In this document: in pieces, positions 52,811-60,530 of the stretch
Position numbering within the stretch: the first letter of the stretch is position 1
How the letters are laid out: each line of letters opens with the position of its first letter
Assembly (NCBI RefSeq): GCF_020382885.2
Contig: NC_058493.1
Coordinates: 19,624,999 to 19,688,998, forward strand
Origin: Scatophagus argus
Taxonomy: Eukaryota > Chordata > Actinopteri > Scatophagidae
Direction: 5' to 3'
Length of the DNA stretch: 64,000 nt
Notes under the pieces: model-generated
Database searches by the model: none
Seen by the model: the letters and a program-made list of their open reading frames with translations, nothing else
What the model was told of the DNA's origin: nothing
Position numbers and translations under genes: made by a program

Positions 52811-55800
52811 CGTGCACACACACACAGCAAACCCGGGGCAGTGGGCGACCGCGTGCAGCGCCCGGGGAGCAGTGGGGGTTAGGTACCTTGCTCAAGGGTA
52901 CCTCAGCCATGGACACCGGGACGGGGAATCGAACGCTGGTTCACCGGTTACGGGTCCGACACCCTAACCGCTGATCCACGACTGCCCCAATATATATATA
53001 TATATATATATATGACTGAGGATATATATGACTGAGGATTCCATTTATAGTTCCATTTATACTGACATGGATGTCATCATACATGTTTATGTTGTTAGAA
53101 ACAAGACACGAATTTCATTTAAATCTCTCATAGTGGGTTTATCATTAATACCATTTTGCTAGCTGAAAGTTCAAAGAACAAAGTCAGACACATTAAAAGT
53201 AGTCCAGCTAGTCTATTGTTAAAAGGATTTGCCAGGCTGGTGTGACAGCCTACACTTCTACAGGTCCCTGCACAACAATTTATTATTATCAGTTCAATGA
53301 ACAATTGGTGATGCTATGACTATAAACACTCACAACACAAGTTTCTAGCCTTGGGTAGACGCGAGAAACAACAATCTAGCCTGGGGTGAGAAGTCTAACC
53401 CTCATTCAACCAGATCTTTCCCTTGAGTCTTGATACTTCAGATACCAGAAATACTGCATCAGTTGGTCCGCATTACAGTGTGAGGGATTTAGCGCATCTA
53501 CACCTATTGAACTTATTGAATCAGTATCTCCATTACTGCATGACGTACCAGGAGCAATTTGATTCAATTTACTTTATTTCAACAGGATTAGCCACTCAGT
53601 AACAATAATCCTCTTCAATGAGTCCTGTGTGCAGCGCCGATTACTGGGTAGCAGCTGGACATCATTCATGTTACACAGGATGAAACTTATCACTGTGTAA
53701 TAAAAAGGGCTAATATCAACAGGAGGATTAAAGTGGTAATGTTTCTCAGTGGAGGCAATAATGCAACGGACAACAGACTTATGTAATAAGATTTGTTACT
53801 GATGATGTGAGAAAGAAAAGAAATAAATGTGTCTCATTTATTACATCTTTTTGTGCTTCCTACTTATAGTAAATGTGAGGAAAATACTGTGAAAATGTTA
53901 AAAATACAAAATCCTTCTGGCTGTCTGCCATGAAGTCTTGATTGAATAATAATTCCCGATGTGTTACCATTTTTCCCTAACACCTCATTGTCTGTCTTAT
54001 AACTGGCATACTAATATGATCATTTTAAAATTATTACCCGACCCACACACATATATTCTCACACAAACCATGCTGCAATAAAATGATCCCCAGATTTCCA
54101 TGATGTTATATAATTACACTATTAGTTTTTTATTTTTCTCCACTGAGATAAGTCCGGGGAGAAGGAGGCAATCTGCAATGTATTTGCCATCTTCTGATAA
54201 GCCTTAAGGGAAACAGCGAAGGAGAGGAAAGCAGGAGGAGAGACGGGAAAAGGAAAATTATTGGAGGAAAGATGAAAAAAGGTGAAAACTGTGGCAGAGC
54301 ACAAACAGGTGGAGAAACAAATTGAAGAGATAATGAAAGGAGAGTCGGTTGAATTGATGGGAAAAAAGAAAGGGAGAGAACTGGAAGAAGTAATGAGGTA
54401 GGAAAGTGAACCAGAATAAAGATGGAAAACTGAAGAATACTCAGGCCAGCAGAATGGATCGTGTAAGTTGATTGAGATATTAGACTGAAAGCAAGCTAAA
54501 ATTGCATTTTCATAAATGCATTATTTGTATGTTAATAGCTCTTGTTAACCTGCCTGACAAATGATGAGAAAACTTCCCTGTCTGCATTCAAGGGAATCTG
54601 AAAGTGGGAACTCTATTAAAACTACAGTTTAAAACAAATGGACTCCAGTCTTTTCTGAAGCTTAATCATTTATATAATCTAGTACTCTTTCCCATCTCAT
54701 TTAACCTTCTGAATTCCTGAATATTTTAGTTTTAAAGCCTTAAACAAATGGGGTGTTCAGTTGGTTGCAATCTGCAATCACACTCACTGCTAAATGCCAC
54801 TGAATGCTACACACTGGACCTCCAGTGTGGAGGGTGTCTTTGTTTTCTGTTTTTGTAGAAACAGACAGTGAGATTGTGGATGTGGCAATTTTAGAAGCTG
54901 TTAAGGTTAGATTAATTTGTCTTCTGGCATTAGTATTGTGATGTGATTGGTGACTTTTTCAATGAGTTAACTAAAATTACTTTTCCACTGTCTTGTTAGC
55001 TATTGGAACGGACAACGTGAGCTGTGGTGAATGTGTTTCAAAACATATTTATATTTATATTTATATTTATGTGGATGTTTGGGACTATTTGTTCATTGAA
55101 GGAGCATTACAGGTGTGTACCATTTGATCATAAGCATGTGGCTTAGAGAGCTAATAAGAAGGTTACAGTGATCCATAGCATCTTATGAAACAAGGTCAGG
55201 CCACAGGTGAGGAGAGAAGCAGCTGGGGTTATGAATTAAATGTATGTGTGCTGATGGAATTGCAGTTGCACGAGGAACATTAACCTTGCTGACTTCCTCC
55301 TCTTCCATCTCTCTTTTTCTCTCCAGCTTGTAAGCCGGGCTTCTTCAAGGCGTATGCGGGGAACACTAAATGTTCTAAGTGTCCTCCACGTAGCTCCAGC
55401 TATGACCAGGCCGCCACCATCTGTCACTGCGACAAAGGTTTCTACAGGGCTATCAAAGACTCCTCCACCATGGCTTGCACAAGTTAGTCATTTCCAGAAC
55501 TTTCTGTGACAGCTGAGACATTCTTAGTGTCTGTTTACATGTCTATAATTTATTTTAGTCTGTGGTGTCATCTTTTCCCCATCCATCTGCTCATATAGCG
55601 ATATGATTGAGCTAAATTAAATACATGCCTCCATTACTTTATGCCTCCATCTCAGGCATAAAGCACAAATCTGTTTTGATGTACATCATTCTTAAACATG
55701 AAATACTGAATACTGACAGTTTTATCCATGAAATTAACAAGTAGAATGCTGCAATGAAACACTTAGGGTGCACCCACACACAGATTTTCAAAGAGACACT

Positions 55801-56802
55801 CTCCTTCAAGTCTGAACACTTTGCCAAATCTGATGTAAAGTTGTGAAAATCCAAAAAAAAAATACATCAGAAGTGTGTTCCTTCAAGGAAAATGACACAC
55901 AGGCTGTTGGAATGGAATACTGCAGAAGAAACGGAAAGCCAACCGCTCATACACCCACTCACACACACACAAACACACACACAACAATTTCAAATTATTC
56001 TCACTTGCTGCTAAAGGTCCTTTAAGTGTCAGATTTTTCTGATCATGTGCTGTTATACTTACATATAAACTGATCAGCTGCAAAATGAAAACCATTTGCT
56101 GGATATTTTTTGGATCCCCCATGTGCCTCCAAAACAGCTCTGACCTGTCAGGGACACTGGACCTCTGGGGGTTTTGTTGTTGTTTTGTGTTTCTGTTTTT
56201 GTGTTAATTTTATTCATTTCACCTGTCAGTGGTATTAATGTTGTGGCTGATCAGTGTATATTTAAGTATACACTCATACTGATACTTACAGTGATATACT
56301 TAAAGTAAGATATTGATATCTGCTGTGTTGTATGTATTTTGTCCCCTCTTGTATTTATCTCCCAGTAGTCAAACCCCTCTCTCTGTGTTATGCTGTGTTT
56401 GTACCGATATAATCTGTACACATAAGCTCTCTCTAAACAACTTTTCTTTCTCCTCAGGGCCCCCATCAGCTCCCAGGAACCTGGTCTCATTGATCAATGA
56501 CACAGCTCTCTTGCTGCAGTGGATGCCTCCTAGTGATACGGGAGGCAGGAAGGACATCACTTACAACATTCTGTGCCAGCGCTGTGGTGCCAGTGACAGC
56601 AGCATGACACAGTGTGAGCCATGTGAGCCGGACCTGCGGTTCGTCCCGCGACCCCTCGGTCTGACCGGTACCTCTGTGGCAATACTAGATTTCGCAATGC
56701 ACGCCAACTACACCTTCCATGTAGAGGCTGTGAATGGCGTCTCTAGTCTGGGCGTCGCCACACGCTCGCTGGCAAATGTCACCGTTAATACACACCAAGT
56801 TG
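29698..56802 (+). CDS. epha6: Eph receptor tyrosine kinase, EphA6-like, N-terminal exons
   Basis: Eph receptors are membrane tyrosine kinases that bind ephrins on neighbouring cells and guide axons. Coding exons: 29698-29776, 37341-37405, 45537-45665, 46041-46190, 46289-46450, 46575-46803, 55327-55482, 56458-56802; frame and phase agree throughout (438 complete codons). Residues 1-26 are a signal peptide region ([11 protein letters not shown] core). The ligand-binding domain follows: [101 protein letters not shown]. Next come the cysteine-rich region ([40 protein letters not shown]) and the first fibronectin III repeat ([20 protein letters not shown]). [16 protein letters not shown] residues and the neighbouring nsun3 favour epha6 over epha3/4/5/7. 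The second fibronectin repeat, membrane helix and kinase lie right of the window. The usual single third exon is split into four. Confidence 0.9.
29879..29912 (+). repeat. (AC)n microsatellite
   Basis: About 17 AC units roughly 100 bases after the epha6 exon 1 donor. Confidence 0.9.
31459..31477 (+). repeat. (GT)n microsatellite
   Basis: Short GT array in epha6 intron 1. Confidence 0.8.
32513..33000 (+). repeat. Fish interspersed repeat (ATATCTCAG / TTGGTTCAAATG type)
   Basis: Contains TGTCTGTCCGTTCATCC, GAAAGTCATATCTCAGAAAC, CTTAAGGGAATTTCTACAAA, TCCACTTGGACCCAAGGATG and AAGGTCAAAGGTCAA, a phrase order I recall as widespread in teleost genomes. No coding remains, and the element class is uncertain. 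Confidence 0.55.
33139..33400 (+). repeat. Fish interspersed repeat (AAAGGAACAGTT type)
   Basis: Contains TAAAGGAACAGTTGCTG, CTGTAGCACCTAAAGCTCAC, TTAATCTGCAGACAAACAGA and TTTTGTGGTTTTATGGGG in the order of a very common percomorph repeat. Non-coding. Confidence 0.5.
33503..33682 (+). repeat. Fish interspersed repeat (AAAGGTGCCCTG type)
   Basis: Starts TTAAAGGTGCCCTGCGG and continues through CTTGTAAACAAACAAAAG to CATTTTGAATTGCACAGGGC. It looks like a non-autonomous element; the ends are not defined. Confidence 0.4.
35337..35364 (+). repeat. (GT)n microsatellite
   Basis: About 13 GT units in epha6 intron 1. Confidence 0.9.
35485..35526 (+). repeat. (GT)n microsatellite
   Basis: GT array with a single GC interruption, about 120 bases after the previous one. 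Confidence 0.9.
37341..37405 (+). CDS. epha6: epha6 exon 2
   Basis: 65-base exon encoding [19 protein letters not shown] and the following VNG, the start of the ligand-binding domain. The acceptor is ctctctctag and the donor GGG|gtgagt, with a phase 0 end. The size equals that usual for exon 2 in vertebrate Eph genes. Confidence 0.93.
40449..40477 (+). repeat. (GAAT)n array
   Basis: About seven GAAT units. Confidence 0.9.
43210..43310 (-). repeat. Fish interspersed repeat, copy 5 of 6
   Basis: Inverted copy. The + strand reads GTGTCCACTTTGGTCC, TGAAATATCTTAACAAG and GATGGATTGCCATGGGAT, the reverse complement of the 3' part of copies 1 and 2. Confidence 0.5.
43404..43610 (+). repeat. Fish interspersed repeat (AAAGGATAGGTTCACA type)
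   Basis: Contains TTAAAGGATAGGTTCACATT, AAAGCTGAAGTGCGGCTTCA, GCAGTCTTATTAAAATCAAG and GGGATATCTTCCAAAG, a phrase order I recall from many teleost genomes. The copy is shortened and non-coding. Confidence 0.55.
44543..44588 (+). repeat. (GT)n microsatellite
   Basis: About 23 GT units, with one CT interruption near the end. Confidence 0.95.
45537..45665 (+). CDS. epha6: epha6 exon 3a (ligand-binding domain)
   Basis: 43 codons from [11 protein letters not shown] to RQAAQR. The acceptor is ttacag and the donor CAGAGG|gtctgg, a weak GT donor, with a phase 0 end. Homologues continue directly into VYVEL..., which is found in the next exon. In mammalian Eph genes this junction lies inside one exon. 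Confidence 0.9.
45666..46040 (+). other. epha6 extra intron A (375 bp)
   Basis: Phase 0 intron inside what is normally exon 3. The donor is AGG|gtctgg and the acceptor ctcag|GTATAT. The sequence is AT-rich with no repeat recognised, and the reading frame within it stops, so it cannot be coding. Confidence 0.85.
46041..46190 (+). CDS. epha6: epha6 exon 3b (ligand-binding domain)
   Basis: 50 codons, from [17 protein letters not shown] through [11 protein letters not shown] to PSDYAK. Two of the conserved domain cysteines are here. Ends CCAAG|gtcggt in phase 0. Confidence 0.92.
46191..46288 (+). other. epha6 extra intron B (98 bp)
   Basis: Very short phase 0 intron between DYAK and VDTIAADES. 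Both ends carry AAGGT (CCAAG|GTCGG and TTAAG|GTGGA). It contains no stop in the upstream frame, but its length is not a multiple of three, so retention would shift the frame. Confidence 0.85.
46289..46450 (+). CDS. epha6: epha6 exon 3c (ligand-binding domain)
   Basis: 54 codons, [18 protein letters not shown] to [10 protein letters not shown], ending the ligand-binding domain. Ends GTCAAG|gtaagt in phase 0, a strong donor. Confidence 0.93.
46451..46574 (+). other. epha6 extra intron C (124 bp)
   Basis: Phase 0 intron between LVSVK and VFYKRCP. CAAGGT is present at both ends (GTCAAG|GTAAG and CACAAG|GTGTT). No repeat is recognised inside it. Confidence 0.87.
46575..46803 (+). CDS. epha6: epha6 exon 3d (cysteine-rich region)
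   Basis: Encodes [20 protein letters not shown], then [20 protein letters not shown], and continues to the cysteines of [15 protein letters not shown]. Ends CAGG|gtgaga in phase 1, exactly the usual end of Eph exon 3. The residues around [18 protein letters not shown] are the clearest EphA6-type stretch in the window. Confidence 0.94.
46902..46981 (+). repeat. (AGAAG)n pentanucleotide array
   Basis: About 16 units with no pyrimidine on the + strand for about 80 bases, starting about 100 bases after the exon 3d donor. Confidence 0.95.
49111..49155 (+). repeat. (GA)n purine tract
   Basis: GA array with GC interruptions, followed by a G-rich run. Confidence 0.85.
52755..52808 (+). repeat. (AT)n microsatellite, left part
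   Basis: About 27 AT units that end where the SINE-bearing block begins. A second AT array lies on the other side at 52989. Confidence 0.95.
52816..52988 (-). mobile_element. tRNA-derived SINE (V-SINE-like core), minus strand
   Basis: On the minus strand it starts GGGGCAGTCGTGGATCAGCG with a box A-like GTGGATCAGCGGTTAG and a box B-like GCGTTCGATTCC. The core GAGGTACCCTTGAGCAAGGT, then CACTGCTCCCCGGGCGC, follows. This matches the same general SINE type as 18041-18325 but a different and less decayed subfamily. It lacks the 3' tail seen in that copy and stops near CCCACTGCCCCGGG, so it is 3'-truncated. AT arrays flank it on both sides. Confidence 0.75.
52989..53038 (+). repeat. (AT)n microsatellite, right part, plus duplication
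   Basis: About 12 AT units, then a 14-base unit (ATATATGACTGAGG) present twice in tandem. Confidence 0.85.
54758..54823 (-). repeat. Fish interspersed repeat fragment
   Basis: GTTCAGTTGGTTGCAATCTG and AAATGCCACTGAATGCTACA CACTGGA type blocks, in the inverse sense to the fragment at 19954. Confidence 0.45.
55045..55070 (+). repeat. (ATTTAT)n short array
   Basis: About four hexanucleotide units. Confidence 0.85.
55327..55482 (+). CDS. epha6: epha6 exon 4 (cysteine-rich, EGF-like)
   Basis: 156 bases, the usual Eph exon 4 size, phase 1 at both ends. Encodes [20 protein letters not shown] and then [20 protein letters not shown] with the regular cysteine spacing. Confidence 0.95.
55483..56457 (+). 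other. epha6 intron after exon 4
   Basis: Intron of 975 bases, with a small CA-rich patch at about 55960 and a short inverted-repeat element at 56064-56260. Confidence 0.85.
56064..56260. mobile_element. Short Tc1/mariner-like element with inverted ends
   Basis: The left end is TATAAACTGATCAGCTGCAA and the right end, read in reverse complement, is TATACACTGATCAGCCACAA; the match continues into ATTAATACCA. Inner pieces (CCTCCAAAACAGCTCTGACC and TTCACCTGTCAGTGGTATTA) match the ends of a common fish Tc1/mariner-type transposon as I recall it. At about 197 bases it is an internally deleted copy with no transposase, and TA is present at both borders. Confidence 0.62.
56458..56802 (+). CDS. epha6: epha6 exon 5 (first fibronectin III repeat)
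   Basis: 345 bases, phase 1 at both ends. Encodes [20 protein letters not shown], then [28 protein letters not shown] and [16 protein letters not shown]. About three codons longer than the usual 336-base exon, with the extra residues in the [13 protein letters not shown] loop. The donor is GTTG|gtgagt. Confidence 0.95.
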
Positions 56803-58649
56803 GTGAGTTGCAATGCTTTTATTGGCTTCATCGTTGTAATTAAAGAACTTTCATTTCACATTGGGTTCAAAATATATTATAAAGATTAATATTGAAAACT
56901 ATTGTTTTTAGTTGCAGCCACAATTTTTATAATTACATAAATCAATTTTAAAAACTTTTTACAGAGCTGAAATATTACATGGTAAGCTTCAAACCAAAAC
57001 CTGCTGGCATGGGCAAAATGGCCATCTGGAATTTCCCCAGTGGACCATTCAGCCTGTGGGATAGCAAAAAGCTAAGCAAAGCTGAGAAAAAAAATTGTTT
57101 ACAAACTTGCAAAAACTAGCAGGTTGCAGAAACAACATGAGTTTTACTTGTTCACAAATTTGTCTTGCCACTCCCCAAAAATACCCACCTCATCTAAGTC
57201 TAGTCTGCATTTCTTACAGTGGTCTGTTCCTGTTCCCACAGTTTACTTTTTCTGTATTGGTTGGAGTATTTGGACATGAATGACTTTGGTTGTTACTAAA
57301 AAGGAGAAATTTTAGTTGAGAGAACATCTCCAGTTTATATACTGCATTTGCTCTTCTTTTGCTGGACGGATTGTTGTGGGTTAACGTTCAGCGAGCCATA
57401 TTAAGGTCTGAAATATTAATAAATATTCAGTTCACATGCTTATGTTTTACATATGCATATTCTGTAGTTACATAACACCTAATGCCTGCTTCAGTACTGT
57501 GTTTGGGAGCAGATGATGAAGATATTTATGCTACAGTAGCAGACGGGTGTTTATTTACTCAGCAAGATTTGCCTTCCTCAGCCCTGAGCACCCTGTGTCT
57601 CCTTCCACAGTCTCTGTCTCTTCATTTACCTCAGTGTGTCAGTAAGTGATGCATATTTCTGAACTGAATACCTGACTGAGCGACTGTGACCTGAACCTAA
57701 TTCTAATTAGTGAAGCCTGTCTGACCTGAGGTCAACTACAGCTAGCAGCACTCAGCATCTTGGGCTTGAAGAATAAGAGACCTGAGTTCAACTACTAAAA
57801 CTTGAACTTGAAGATTTTAAGGGCAAGAATATTGATGGAATAATTGATGGAAAGTTTGAGACGAGGGAAGGAGAGTGGATTAATAAATTGTGCTGGGTAT
57901 GTGCAATTTTTTTCCCCTTTCAGCATGTGCAGCAAGCCAGTGTTGAGATGAAATTCTGATGAGAACAAGGCAGACGCTCTCCAGTCATGACTGGCTCAGA
58001 TATAGAAATAAGGAATTGAGATTTGGGTATATCGGTTCTGAAACATCTTTTTGTGCAATAATATGTTGCCATCTGCAGCCGAGTGAGTGGGACGGTCTTG
58101 GGGGTAGAGAGTCCACACTTCTCTCCAGTTACAACATGACTCACCTTGGGCCTGATGAGCATGGACCTTTCTCCTTTGCTTGAGTATTTTGAATAAAATT
58201 TGTTTGTGAGTTGTGATCAAGGCCTGATTGTAAGTTTTGATTGTGAGTTTTGTCCTCCCGTCCTCCCGTCACCAGTGGCTTGTCTGTTGTTGGCACTGAG
58301 TCCACCAACCTTGGTACCCCCTTAACAGGGCTCCTGATGCTCCTGGGTCGATTTGGCTGCCAAGAGTTTTAAAAGCTTGCAGCCTGTCTGCTGTAGGTTA
58401 TTTCAGTTTTGCTGTTTCTGTTTTTACACAATAAACATGTAAAAACAACAACAACAACAACACTAAAAAAGGCAGAGATCAGCGTTCATTTTTTCACTGC
58501 TAGCCAAGTGAACAGCTAGCTCCCTGCAGGTTGCTGTGGGACAGCCATGACAGGACAGGAGACAAGAGGAGAATGGTGCTATGTCATTCAAGTTTGTAAT
58601 GTGCCAGTCAAGCCATATAATCGACCTACGCACGTATATTGCAAACAAG

Positions 58650-58912
58650 TATAATGCTGACCAGTTTCACTATCTTAGATTAGCTTGTTAGTATGCTAAT
58701 ATTTGCTAATTAGTACTAAACACAAAGTATAGCTGAAGAGGATCGTGATGTTGCTCATTTGTACAAATATAAAATAAATACAAATTTGGCCCAGAGGTAG
58801 CACTCATTTTAGAAGTCATGGTGACACCAAAGTCAGTAGGACTTTTCTCCTTCTGAACTAGATTTTGTGGCAATTTATCCAATATTTAGTGAAATAACAG
58901 TCTGTTAAGCAT
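58650..58912 (+). repeat. Fish interspersed repeat, copy 6 of 6
   Basis: Reads GTATGCTAATATTTGCTAAT, TACTAAACACAAAGTATAGC, CACCAAAGTCAGTAGGA and TGTGGCAATTTATCCAATA, the same block order as copy 2. Confidence 0.55.
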
Positions 58913-60509
58913 GAGTCAGATTTGGATGTGAAAAACAATGCCCATGTGTGCAGCACAGAGGTGGAGGGTAGCATTCAGCAGGTAGCTGTGTCAAAAGCAG
59001 TCAGACGCTAGATGAGAATGGAGCAGCGATGGCGTCCACCACTAATGAAGGAGTCAACAGTTTAAGTGACAGCAATAAACAAATAAAGAGTCTGTGGAAG
59101 GAATAAAAATATATTTTCATGTTTGCTTGTTTGTTTTTTTCAAGAGTAATGCATAAATATTACCGTTTTCTAATGAATTTATTATCATTTCCCACCAACC
59201 TTTCTGCACTCATTAGCTCTCTGGAAGGATTTAGTGTAGTTTTGCTTATGCTTCTCTCAGTTCTTCAGCAAATATGATTTGTATGCTTGGCAAGTGAAAA
59301 AAGAAAAAGTCCCCAATCATCATATTATTGTCATAATGGCCTTGAATCATTCTTATTCAAGAGGATTTAATCACTTTAACAGTTATTTCTCTTGGCTAAT
59401 TCTGCCCCAGTATGCAGTGAAAAATGCTGCATTAAAGTGGTATTTTTAGAAATGAAATGTTTTGCTGACAGGCTGTCACCGTACCGTGGAAACCAGATGT
59501 CAGGTGTATATGTGCCACTTTATACCCATCTCTCTGGCAGAGGCAGCTGGACTGATGGGAGGAAGTTGGAATGCAAAATAATCTCTGTAGAAGAGCAGGA
59601 GCAGCCTGTGGGGATGTTCTCATTAGGATGTTTAGAGTGGATTAACTTGTCAAACTGCCTTTCCTCCTCTGACATACTGTATGCACACACGGCCAGACGT
59701 GCCTGTAAACCAGCAGGCAAATAAGTTCGCAGATGTGCATTTGCGCACATGTTTGCTTTGTCCATGTACCACTTACAGCATTGCATATGGTGGGTGAGTC
59801 ATTTAGCAGCTCTTCCCTGTTTGTCTCCCTCCCACACACACATCAAAGTAGAGAAGCCCCTTTGAGTGTCATAGTACAATCCTACAGTAGGTAGATATAC
59901 TTCCATATGTAGCTATAAATCTGTTAGAGAGAGTTCAATAACACTTTCATTCACTGCTGTGATACAGCATAGAAAAATCCTGATTCCCTGTTTGCAGTTA
60001 TGTAACTGTCCTGCATATTCTATGTGGGGGGAAAAAGACTAAATGAAAAAGAAAGTACCCACTCACTCTACACTATTCATACTGTCTGAATGCAGTTTTC
60101 CACAGCTCATAGTATACAATTCATAGCACTGCAATGTTGCAAAAGCACAGCTGTGCTGAATTCTTAAAAAATAACCCCAACAAACACAAGAATCTTCCAG
60201 GAAGCTACTAGACAATGCTGTCTCGATATTAGAAAATCTATTCAAGCTCCTCATAGCACTATATACCTCAAGCACTCCAAGCCTTACTCTAAATTCATTT
60301 GAGGTGGAACGTTCGTTGATTTGAGAGAAATGTTTTTTTGTTTGTAAATCTGTGCCAGCCTCAATCTGTTAAGATGGACTTGGGATGGACAGGCTTATTG
60401 CCACTTAACACACATGCTGCAAGGTGATTCAGATAATTGATTGTGATATTATGCAAGTGATGGAATAATAACCAATCAAAAGCAGAATTATAAATTAACT
60501 GGATGTTTT

Positions 60510-60530
60510 TGTGTGTGTGTGTGTGTGTGA
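60510..60530 (+). repeat. (GT)n microsatellite
   Basis: About ten GT units followed by a GGA-rich purine stretch. Confidence 0.85.

Larger units (their letters stand above)
46804..55326 (+). other. epha6 intron after exon 3d
   Basis: 8.5 kb intron. It starts with a pure-purine AGAAG array (46902-46981) and also carries a GA array, an AT microsatellite split by a SINE, and a repeat at 54758. A compact AT-rich block at about 47640-47800 (AATTGTAATTAAGGCAGGTG) looks unlike repeat DNA. No exon was recognised. Confidence 0.78.

Noticed and set aside
59392..59724. 110-codon ORF in the last epha6 intron, considered as a second fibronectin exon
   Set aside because: Lacks the expected fibronectin motif pattern and flanking splice phase; the second fibronectin exon was not found in the window.
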